A DNA stretch of 64,000 bases from positions 1,846,001 to 1,910,000 of the forward strand of contig OZ038533.1 of assembly GCA_964036665.1 (NCBI GenBank), given 5' to 3'. Made by a program: the position numbers and the translations under genes. Every line of letters starts with the position of its first letter. Within the stretch, counting starts at the first letter, position 1. The notes under the pieces were generated by a model. It was not told the origin of the DNA, did not search any database, and saw nothing but the letters and a program-made list of their open reading frames with translations. Positions 49,798 through 64,000 of this stretch are shown here, in pieces. The DNA comes from Gordius sp. MW1. Lineage: Eukaryota > Nematomorpha > Gordioida > Gordea > Gordiidae.

Positions 49798-50604
49798 ATG
49801 CAGAAATATAAAACAACGGCTAACATCGACGCTTTTATAACGCAATTCGAGCTGTTCCTAAGGAGCAATAAGACGGATACAGATGAACAAAAAGCAGCTC
49901 TATTATTAACCAGCCTTGATGGGGAGGCATTCCAATTAATACTAGAGGATTATAGACCTCAAGAGTTGACAGGAATTACATACGAGGAAGCTAAAAATCG
50001 ATTAAAAAAATTATTCCAAAGGAATTCATGCGCGAGGGCAAAGAGATATGAATTTTCAAAGGTCCGACAAAACCAGGGAGAGTCGATAGACACGTATGCT
50101 AATAGACTCAAGGCAGGAGCTAACAGCTGCAACTTCGGAAACGAAGAATTGCAGAACAGAATCGTCGACCAATTCATTATAGGATTGCGCGATAGAAACT
50201 TACAGGCGAGACTGTTGGCAGAAAATGACATCAAATGGGACCGCCTACGCGAGCTAGCGTTAACGGCCGAGACGATAAACGGGGGGCTAAGCACTTTGCA
50301 AGACGGGTCCGAAGAAGCGTGGAGCGTAGTGGCGGGACGAGAAGCGTGGCTTGGGCCGGTCCGAATTCCCAGGTTAAAACATGCTTTAGATGTGTTAACT
50401 ATAGATATATTTATTAATAACGAATTATTCCAATGCATCTTCGATACCGGCGCCACGGTATCGATAATACCGGCGCGAAGATGGGCGAAGGAGATCCCAC
50501 GCAACAAGGAGCCCGTCCCGACAGTGTACGCGTATGGCCACGAGGAAATAAAGATCGTAGCCAAGGTACAAGCCGATGTCCGAATGGGTAACACGAGGAA
50601 ATAG
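49798..50604 (+). CDS. Gypsy Gag and protease N-terminal part
   Basis: 268 codons. Residues ~1-165 are a Gag-like capsid with helices and the conserved 'GESIDTYANRLKAGANSC' region. No Cys-Cys-His-Cys zinc knuckle is present between capsid and protease, where one or two are usual. The retropepsin begins near residue 200, with its active site DTGA at 216-219. The frame ends at a TAG (50602-50604) inside the protease, before the conserved 'CGIDWI' segment that follows in the same frame. No frameshift exists between gag and pol: both are in one frame, interrupted only by this TAG. Confidence 0.9.
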   Translation: MQKYKTTANIDAFITQFELFLRSNKTDTDEQKAALLLTSLDGEAFQLILEDYRPQELTGITYEEAKNRLKKLFQRNSCARAKRYEFSKVRQNQGESIDTYANRLKAGANSCNFGNEELQNRIVDQFIIGLRDRNLQARLLAENDIKWDRLRELALTAETINGGLSTLQDGSEEAWSVVAGREAWLGPVRIPRLKHALDVLTIDIFINNELFQCIFDTGATVSIIPARRWAKEIPRNKEPVPTVYAYGHEEIKIVAKVQADVRMGNTRK

Positions 50605-53448
50605 CTGTCGTTATTAATAGCAGACGTAGCGGGGCCGCCGCTGTGCGGGATCGATTGGATAAAAGAATTTGAACCCGAAATCTGGCGTCAAATACGTTGG
50701 AACTCTAGAGCTGCGGCGGAACGGTTCGCGGTCAATTACGTAGAAAGACCCAAGGATACCAGGTCCGCGATCCAGCACGTGATGAAACAATGGGGCGGTC
50801 AGCTAAACGAATTCCCGAAAGCAGTCAAGGGAATAACGGTGGAAGTACCGTTAAAAGAGGGCATAGATCCCGTATTTATCCCCGCACGAAGGGTGCCGAT
50901 GGCGTGGAAGAAAGAAGTAGAAGAAGAGCTGGATAAATGGGTCAAGGACGGGGTGATTGAACCAATCGATTTCTCAAGATGGGCCAGCCCAGTGGTACCC
51001 GTGAAAAAAAGCGATGGAACTCTGCGATTATGTATAGACTACCGCTTTACGATAAATAAATACGCGCAAGGGTTGTTATACCCGTTACCCAAAATCGACG
51101 ACTTGTTAAATAAACTTGATAATGCGTGCTATTTTACGAAGCTGGACCTTACGAAAGCGTACCTACAGCTCGAATTAGGGCCAGAGACGAGCCAACGATT
51201 GACTATCTCGACGCACAAGGGCCTATTTAAAGTTAACCGGATGCCGTTCGGTTTAAATTGTGCCGCGGCCATTTTTCAAAAGACAATGGACCAAATATTA
51301 GGAGGCATGGAAGGGGTTGCGGTTTACATCGACGATATCTTAATTGCAGGGGAGACGGAAGAAATTCACAACGAGAGGTTACTCAAGGTACTAGAAACGT
51401 TACAAAAGTGGGGGTTCGTGCCGAACATTGTCAAGAGTATCTTGTGGGCGAAGGAAGTAACCTTTCTGGGATACGTAATAAGTAACAAGGGGATTCGAAT
51501 CAACGACAATAAAGCCGAATTAGTCAAGCAGTGGAAAAACTTAACTAACAAAAACGAAATAAGGTCCTTCCTTGGGTTAACAACATACTTTTCAAAGTTC
51601 ATTAAGGACTACGCCAAAATCATACACCCGATTCAGAAACTCATGAAAAAGAACGTGATGTACCACTGGGGTGAAAAACAGCAAGGAGCATTTGAAGCCA
51701 TCAAGTCCGCGCTTACGGAAGCCCCCGTTCTGGCGTACTTCAATGGAGAGTGGGAGACCGGCCTGGTTGTAGACGCCTCGGGTACGGGGTTAGGGGCCAT
51801 CTTACAGCAACGAGCACCAGGAGAGAATTGGAGAGTGGTGGCCTATGCGTCAAGAGCATTAAACGATAGCGAAAGCCGGTATTCGACGATCGAACGAGAG
51901 GCCCTTGCGGTGGTGTATGGACTAAAAAAGTTCAACGAATATGTACAAGGACGAAGCGTTACTATCATGACGGATCATAGACCGCTTATATATATATTCG
52001 ATCAGAGCAAAAGGGGCAAGGAACAATGGTCACCACGCCTAACCAGGTGGGCGCTCATGGTATCAGGCTATACGACCAAGTTCGAATACAACAAGGGAAC
52101 CGAAAACGCGGCAGATTTCTTGTCTAGAAATCCGAACGAACACGCGTATCAGGTTAGCGAGGAAATACCAGAGGACTCGATGAATCCGTTTATATCATTG
52201 GACGTGGTAAAACAACACACCTTGGAGGATCCGGGGCTGCGGCAATTAAAAGAGTGGATTAGGGGTAAACAAAATACAATGGTCACGTGTGGGCTAAGAC
52301 GCACTTACGAAAAACATCTGCCAAAGTTACATGAAGTCAAAAGCATAATTTATTACAAAGGGGGACGAATATTAATTCCGGCGAAGTTACGAGGAGTGGT
52401 ACTCCAAAGTCTACATAGAGGCCACGTAGGTATCAAGCGAATGCAAGAAGTGGCGCGGCAGTATATATGGTGGCCGACTCTTGACGATGAGAGCGTAGCC
52501 AAAGGGTGCCGGAGTTGCAATTATACGGCTGCGGCGGCGAAGAGGGCACCATTGATAGAGTGTCAACCTAGCCATAAACCATGGGTTCAAGTACATGTCG
52601 ATATCATGGGTCCTCTCAAGGGTAAGTCATACCTCGTGATGGTGGACAATAGCTCGAAATGGGTAGAGGTGTTTAAATTAGAAGACACCACGGCGACAAC
52701 CGTTATAAAAAAACTGGCCGAAACGTTCGCTAGATTTGGAAATCCACCTTGGTTAATATCAGATAACGGCCCACAATTCAAAGGGCAGGAGTTACAGAAC
52801 TTTTGCAAGTCGAGGGGAATTAATCAACGATGGACAGCTCCTTACCATCCGGCGTCGAACGGGTTGGCAGAAAGATACGTACGATTAATTAAAGAAGCCA
52901 TCGTTAGGAACGAGTCGGAAGTAGGGCTGAGTAGATTTTTGGAAAACTACAGATCTACAAAACACCCCGCAAACAATAAAAGCCCGGCAGAGATGATGCT
53001 GAAAAGAAGGATGCGAACCGAATGGGAGGTTTTGAGGGAAACCGTACCACAACAATGGGTAGAGACCGGGAACCCGCGGACGTTCAACGTAGGAGACTTG
53101 GTTTGGGTGCGCATGTTTTTGGGTCCAAGCAAATGGGTAGAAGGCACGATAAAAGCCAAGCATGGTAGTCGGTCCTACGATGTATGGGCACAGGGAAGAA
53201 AACACCACCGACACGTGGATCAAATAAGGAAACGAAAAATCTTGGACTGGACCACACTGGGACAAGAGAACGGGTGGCCACAAAGGATATCATCAGAAAG
53301 GGAAACGGGAACAAGTGCTATAAGGGAACAAATGCAAAACCAGTCAGGAACGCCTAGAGAAGAGCCTAGATACCCGCAGCGTAGTCGAAAACCGCCAGCA
53401 TTCCTTAAGGATTTTGTCTGTGAAAAGGGGGGAACTGTAGAGAGGTAA
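50605..53448 (+). CDS. Gypsy Pol: RT, RNase H, integrase
   Basis: The frame is open from the codon after the TAG to a stop inside the 3' LTR. The first ATG is at 50779, giving 889 residues; numbers below count from it. The protease C-terminal part ('GPPLCGIDWI') precedes it. RT: catalytic Asp123 in 'KLDLTKAYLQ' and YIDD at 183-186. RNase H: Asp332 in 'VVDASG'. Integrase: zinc-binding HRGH...CRSC, then the catalytic Asp608, Asp662 and Glu698 (35 residues between the last two, DD35E). A C-terminal module has 'FNVGDLVWVR'. All catalytic residues are present. Lacking the TAG's readthrough, RT would not be made as a Gag-Pol fusion. Confidence 0.95.
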   Translation: MSLLIADVAGPPLCGIDWIKEFEPEIWRQIRWNSRAAAERFAVNYVERPKDTRSAIQHVMKQWGGQLNEFPKAVKGITVEVPLKEGIDPVFIPARRVPMAWKKEVEEELDKWVKDGVIEPIDFSRWASPVVPVKKSDGTLRLCIDYRFTINKYAQGLLYPLPKIDDLLNKLDNACYFTKLDLTKAYLQLELGPETSQRLTISTHKGLFKVNRMPFGLNCAAAIFQKTMDQILGGMEGVAVYIDDILIAGETEEIHNERLLKVLETLQKWGFVPNIVKSILWAKEVTFLGYVISNKGIRINDNKAELVKQWKNLTNKNEIRSFLGLTTYFSKFIKDYAKIIHPIQKLMKKNVMYHWGEKQQGAFEAIKSALTEAPVLAYFNGEWETGLVVDASGTGLGAILQQRAPGENWRVVAYASRALNDSESRYSTIEREALAVVYGLKKFNEYVQGRSVTIMTDHRPLIYIFDQSKRGKEQWSPRLTRWALMVSGYTTKFEYNKGTENAADFLSRNPNEHAYQVSEEIPEDSMNPFISLDVVKQHTLEDPGLRQLKEWIRGKQNTMVTCGLRRTYEKHLPKLHEVKSIIYYKGGRILIPAKLRGVVLQSLHRGHVGIKRMQEVARQYIWWPTLDDESVAKGCRSCNYTAAAAKRAPLIECQPSHKPWVQVHVDIMGPLKGKSYLVMVDNSSKWVEVFKLEDTTATTVIKKLAETFARFGNPPWLISDNGPQFKGQELQNFCKSRGINQRWTAPYHPASNGLAERYVRLIKEAIVRNESEVGLSRFLENYRSTKHPANNKSPAEMMLKRRMRTEWEVLRETVPQQWVETGNPRTFNVGDLVWVRMFLGPSKWVEGTIKAKHGSRSYDVWAQGRKHHRHVDQIRKRKILDWTTLGQENGWPQRISSERETGTSAIREQMQNQSGTPREEPRYPQRSRKPPAFLKDFVCEKGGTVER
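53424..53435 (+). promoter_or_regulatory. Gypsy polypurine tract
   Basis: AAAAGGGGGGAA lies just before the 3' LTR and would prime plus-strand DNA synthesis. It overlaps the last codons of pol. Confidence 0.85.
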
Positions 53449-53618
53449 TTGGAGCGCGAAGTGCCTCAGGGGATATGTTGTTTACCGTTGTGTTGTCAAT
53501 CTAATTATCGTTAATTGGTATGTATTATAGTTTGGATATACACGTTTTTACTCACTTTTCTATTTTTGTATCACTTCGAAAACCTCTCTCTAGTAAATAA
53601 AGATTCCCAATCTCAACA
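53436..53618 (+). repeat. Gypsy 3' LTR
   Basis: 183 bp, the partner of the 5' LTR with one difference. The pol stop codon (53446-53448) lies inside it. Confidence 0.96.
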
Positions 53619-53727
53619 AGTGTCACAACGCTCCATTCTTATTTCAATCATAACCACATACCCATACCTTTATAGTATTTTCTAGAAATAATGTACATAG
53701 CAAAACAACGTTTGCCGGGTCAGCTAG

Positions 53728-56536
53728 TACTAATATAAATTACAATTAATTTTAGAAAATCTTATGTTTATTTCTGCTATTATTCTATCGATGATAGAAG
53801 AATATAAATGAATTTTGAAATCAATTAATGAATTGATAGATAAAAAAGAGTAAAGGGTCCTAATTTTTTGATTTTATACATTTATACGGTGATAACGATA
53901 TATCAAAATTTGAACTAAATCTTTCGCCTTATTAAAAAGAATGGAATTATATCGACTCAATAATTTTACTTTATAGTCGTATGCAGCATCTTTATTTGTA
54001 CTCCCCCCCTGGCTACGCCACTTTTTTAACTCATATACAATTTGAAAAGGATAAACATTGAATATTTTATTTAAAACTGATGTTTTAACACCATAACTAT
54101 AAATCTATAATTTTAAAGTTGTTATTATATTAATAAAAGAATTGAATATATTATAGCAAATGACCTAGGAGGTAAATATATTTAATTACAAAAGCCTTAG
54201 GGGCCTTTTTGTGATTAATATAGTTATTTTGTAAGAGAAAAATTTGTTTACTTTAATGTCAACATATGTTTTATTGTTATGCTGTTAACAGTCTGAATAT
54301 TGCATTAAATATAACTCAAACTCCATGGATTGGATTAAAAAAGGATGAAAATATTTGAATTGTATATATATGATTATAAATTGAAAAAATTAATTATGAA
54401 TTGGTGTCAGGGGCTCAGAAAGAAATTTAAAATGTAATTAAAAACTACTATTAAATTTACTATAAGTGTTTTTTCTATTTTTATACTGCTTTAAGTAATA
54501 GAGATCTTGGGCTTAGTGAGTTACAACTTTATATATATCAGACTTATAAGTAATTTATATTAGAATATATTTAAACAATTTTATATTTTTACTTATATCT
54601 TAAGATAGAACATATTTTTATTAAGTTTACAGTATAAAAATATAAAATCTATACAAAAACATATCAATGATCATGTTAGACCAATTTGTCATTCAAAAAA
54701 TGATAATCACATGCTAATACTTCAAGCAACAAATCATCATTAATATTAGGCTTAGAGAGCAATATTTTTAAAAATCTTTCTGCTTTTGAAATAGTAGTAA
54801 CCTAAAACCAGTTTCTTACTATTATAAAAAATGTTTACTTCTTTTAATATAACCTCAATATCTTGTTCCTCAATCAAATATCTTTGATAGCATCTAGGCA
54901 ACACAAAAATTGGATCTAAGTTTTCAACCAAAAATACCCAATTTAATTTTATTTTATCAAGCAATGCTTCGGATAACATTAAAAATTCTTATGCCACAAA
55001 GTTAAAATTTAAATTTTAAAGTGTTGTGCTTTAGTGGGAATTTGTGCAATTCGTAGCGATTTAGGAGTCGCTAAAAAAATTCACTTTTAACCACTATGTG
55101 TAATGAATCCAGGGGTACAATTTCAAAAATATCATCTCTTAAGTTTTTGCCTAAATTTAAATATACAATTGTATATCTATGGCAAAAGTATGATTCAAAA
55201 CATAGTAATTAGCTTTCATATGGACATTTTATTTCAATACTAAAATTTGTACAAAATTTAGCGTCATCAAAATCAATATCATTTTAAGCAAATTAATTTA
55301 TAAACATCACGGGTTTTTGTCACATTTTAGTTTAAAAATTACTGACCAAAATTTGATGTCAATAGATATACAAAAATTAATATAGACTTTAAAAAAGATA
55401 AAGGTGTTAAATTTAGGAAAAATTTATATCGAATGAAAGTTATTGGATAACATTTATAAATATTGTTATAAGTTAATGCAATACATAAAGCTAATATAAT
55501 ATTTATTAATGGAATGGATGAACAATAATTTATATATAATACACTAGGAGTACAATCATCAATAACAATATATTACGATGATAAAAATATGAAGGAATAC
55601 TTATACACCTGTAACAAAGTTAAATGAAAAGTTAATACATCGACAAACAAAATTATTTTGTATAAGACAGGTCCATGGATAACGTTGTAGAAATACATTT
55701 ATATTGTCAGATATTCTACACAATTTAGCGTCGTCTTCATTTGCTCTGAAGTTATAATAATAAATATGGTTATAATTATCTAAAACTTTTAATGCGAAAT
55801 TAATTTAGACAGAATTCTATACATATGATAGAGTGCATTAATTATAATAAAATAAATGGAATATTTGCAATCGGGATCTAGCTCAAAATTTCTATTTACA
55901 AAATTTAAATTTTCTTAATAAAAGCTAGCTTTGTATTTATTTAGTTTACGAAATCAATTCGATTGTTGCAAGCTTCAAAATTAGTATTAGGCTAAAATTT
56001 AATACATAAAATACTATAACTGTAAACCAAATGTCCATGTTTTTTACAGACTATCAAGCAAAATTTCGGGCAAAATGACCATATAGAAAATGAATCCTAA
56101 ATCCAATGGTTGGAATTACCTATTTCATAAATAAAATGATTTTTAATATCAGTGAACGAGACCTAACATCATGCAAAGCTTCATGCAATACTAATTCTTT
56201 TTTATTAGTATATATATATATGACACACTTATAACGCATTCATAAAACATATATATAAATGTGATTAAAGGTCCAATTTGCGAATAAATGATTAAAACAA
56301 AGTATGAATGAGCATTAGATAATTATAAATTACTCCTGCCTTATCAATGGGCTAGAAGAGTAATGACTTAGAGTATTTAAATTATGAGTAGCAAAATGAT
56401 TATGATTACAATTCATGAATCAACTGCCTCATCTAAATTTGTGTACTTGCTTAAACTCACGTTTTAAGTAGAAAAAAACTCACGATATGTTGGATTAGAA
56501 TAATATTTGCATAGAGTAGATAGTTGAGTTTTTAAA
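53728..56536. other. AT-rich intergenic DNA
   Basis: No gene seen. A MITE end (CCCCCCCTGGCTACGCCAC) lies near 54003-54022. The downstream flank of the transferrin gene is within this region; TTTATT near 56197 would be an AATAAA signal on the minus strand, about 340 bases after the stop, but this is weak evidence. Confidence 0.4.
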
Positions 56537-62983
<6,447 letters not shown>

Positions 62984-63076
62984 CTGTGTAATATGAATGT
63001 ATAAGATAAATAAAATGTTTTATTACAATTTTTTTTATAATCTATTGGATAAATTGCATTATTAGTGTATGTATAA

Positions 63077-63383
63077 TAGTGTTGTAAAAACGGCTGGGTT
63101 TTGTTTGGTCGACCTTTTGGTTATAGTCGACTAAAAGTAAACAGACATGGGCGTACGCAGGGGGGGGCAGAGGGGGGCGGCTGCCCCCCCCTAATTTATG
63201 AAAAAAAAAATTTTTCAATGCAAAAACATTGAAAAATTAAAAAAAATTATGTTTTGCCCCCCTCTAAATGAACTTTTGAACGTTTTGCCCCCCCCTAATT
63301 CAAAACCTGCGTACGCCCATGTAAACAGACCAAAAGATTGACCAAAAAATCTTTGGCAAAACTCAGCTGTTTTTACAAAACTA
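63077..63383. mobile_element. TAGTGTTGTAAAAACGG hAT MITE carrying a nested MITE
   Basis: The left end TAGTGTTGTAAAAACGGC and right end GCTGTTTTTACAAAACTA belong to the same family as 60192-60372. The copy is interrupted at 63146 by a CATGGGCGTACGC element, so that without the insert it is about 123 bp. No clear target duplication of its own. Confidence 0.8.
63146..63321. mobile_element. CATGGGCGTACGC MITE nested in a hAT MITE
   Basis: A 176-bp copy with perfectly inverted ends CATGGGCGTACGCAGG and CCTGCGTACGCCCATG and a perfect 8-bp duplication TAAACAGA (63138-63145, 63322-63329). The well-kept ends suggest it is one of the younger copies. Confidence 0.95.
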
Positions 63384-64000
63384 GTTAATAGTAAGTTTAA
63401 CTTTAAGATAGTAATTTAAAAATAAACTAATTATCAAATTTGGGATGGCGGGGGGGGGGGGAATAGCCCCTACCTATCTTTTCTTATTAAAGCTCATTTA
63501 ATAATTTAGCCTTCTACCTAAACTAGCATAGGCTTTAATATAAAAATTAATAATTTGATTTATGATTTAAACTAAAAGCGGAGACACCTTTTCAAGTGTG
63601 CTTTTTAGCGCCTAAAGCCTTGTCGTCACTTCCAAAAAATGTTATTTGAATATTTAAAAAAAAAAAGTTTGGGCATACATCAATCTCGTTAAAGTTCATC
63701 ATATGTTCTATGATATTTATTAAAAATGTTAACACAAAACAAGCTTTAAATTTATATAAATAGATGTCTCAAATTTAAATAGTAAATAAAGCAATCTTGG
63801 CTTGTCATTGCATTTTGGAAAATGAAACATCTAAAAAAGGGCCCGTGTTCCTATCTTTTTCTTTTTGGTTTTGATATTGAGTTTATTGCTAAAATATAAT
63901 TCAATAAGGGTTGGAACCAGAAACATCTACTCCCCCCCCCCTTCTAAATCCGCAAAATTTGTTAAAGTTATAAACTATATGTAAAATTATAGAATAAACA

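Larger units (their letters stand above)
49584..53618 (+). mobile_element. Ty3/gypsy LTR retrotransposon, nearly intact
   Basis: 4035 bp with 183-bp LTRs (49584-49766 and 53436-53618) that start TGTAGAG and end TCAACA. They differ at only one position (A/G in ATCACTTC[A/G]AAAAC). The 5-bp target duplication is AGTGT (49579-49583, 53619-53623). The internal region has a primer binding site, one long gag-pol frame with a single stop, and a polypurine tract. Integrase follows RNase H, as in gypsy elements, and there is no env. Motifs resemble the Mag-type lineage, but this is by eye. It is clearly more GC-rich than its surroundings. Confidence 0.97.
45440..53727 (+). mobile_element. Helitron, plus strand, split by a gypsy element
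   Basis: The 3' end is clear: hairpin GCAAAACAACGTTTGC, then CGGGTCAGCTAG ending at 53727, followed by T. The 5' end is not exact; a Helitron-like leader ('CGTGTCACGGTGTTTGTTGT') lies near 45475, and no TC terminus is obvious. Coding runs from 45853 to about 49470. A 4035-bp LTR element is inserted at 49584-53618 with target duplication AGTGT, so the Helitron itself is about 4.2 kb. It lies back to back with the minus-strand Helitron ending at 45311. Confidence 0.85.
62984..64000. other. Transferrin upstream intron or flank
   Basis: No signal-peptide exon could be supported on the minus strand here. Apart from the nested MITEs at 63077-63383 there are G-runs near 63450 and a C-run near 63934, with AT-rich sequence between. 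Confidence 0.4.

Noticed and set aside
52885-53314. Minus-strand open frames opposite gypsy pol
   Set aside because: They overlap the integrase coding region and show no independent motif.
62984-64000. Signal-peptide exon for the transferrin gene
   Set aside because: No minus-strand ATG with a hydrophobic stretch and a phase-1 donor could be supported here; the exon may lie outside the window.

Overview
The window is metazoan nuclear DNA. It is AT-rich, its genes are split by short GT-AG introns, and it is packed with eukaryotic transposons (Helitrons, hAT elements and their MITEs, RTE-like LINEs, a Ty3/gypsy element, a foldback-type inverted repeat). The transposon types and a two-lobed, tail-anchored transferrin fit an arthropod best, possibly an insect, but I cannot fix the species. 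I see no operons, CRISPR arrays, tRNAs or rRNAs.

Two host genes are clear. The first (+ strand, 23339-32896) is a complete M13 metallopeptidase of the neprilysin/ECE type. I resolved 20 coding exons with consistent splice sites and phases; they join to 3108 nt, or 1035 residues plus a stop. It is a type II membrane ectopeptidase with an unusually long cytosolic tail of about 313 residues. The second (- strand, 62983 down to 56537) is a two-lobed transferrin like melanotransferrin / insect transferrin-2. Ten exons give 758 residues; the signal-peptide exon was not found and may lie beyond the right edge. Its last exon ends in a hydrophobic tail that looks like a GPI-anchor signal.

The rest is repeats. 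From 0 to 13 kb there is a LINE remnant, a hAT MITE with a perfect target duplication, a 51-copy GGATA array, a ~6.2 kb inverted-repeat (foldback-like) element with tandem repeats in both arms and a LINE fragment in its right arm, and remnants of an LTR element. From 13 to 23 kb I see AT-rich intergenic DNA with scattered repeats. From 33.6 to 36 kb a hAT element with a BED-finger fragment carries a complete-ended Helitron inside it. From 37 to 41 kb there is a tandem array and a decayed RTE-like LINE. From 42 to 53.7 kb two decayed Helitrons lie in opposite orientation, and the right-hand one is split by a young gypsy element (LTRs differ at one of 183 positions). A MITE family with CATGGGCGTAGCC ends and G/C tracts occurs at least eleven times, most with 8-bp target duplications. 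Several copies sit in introns of the two host genes and none in an exon.
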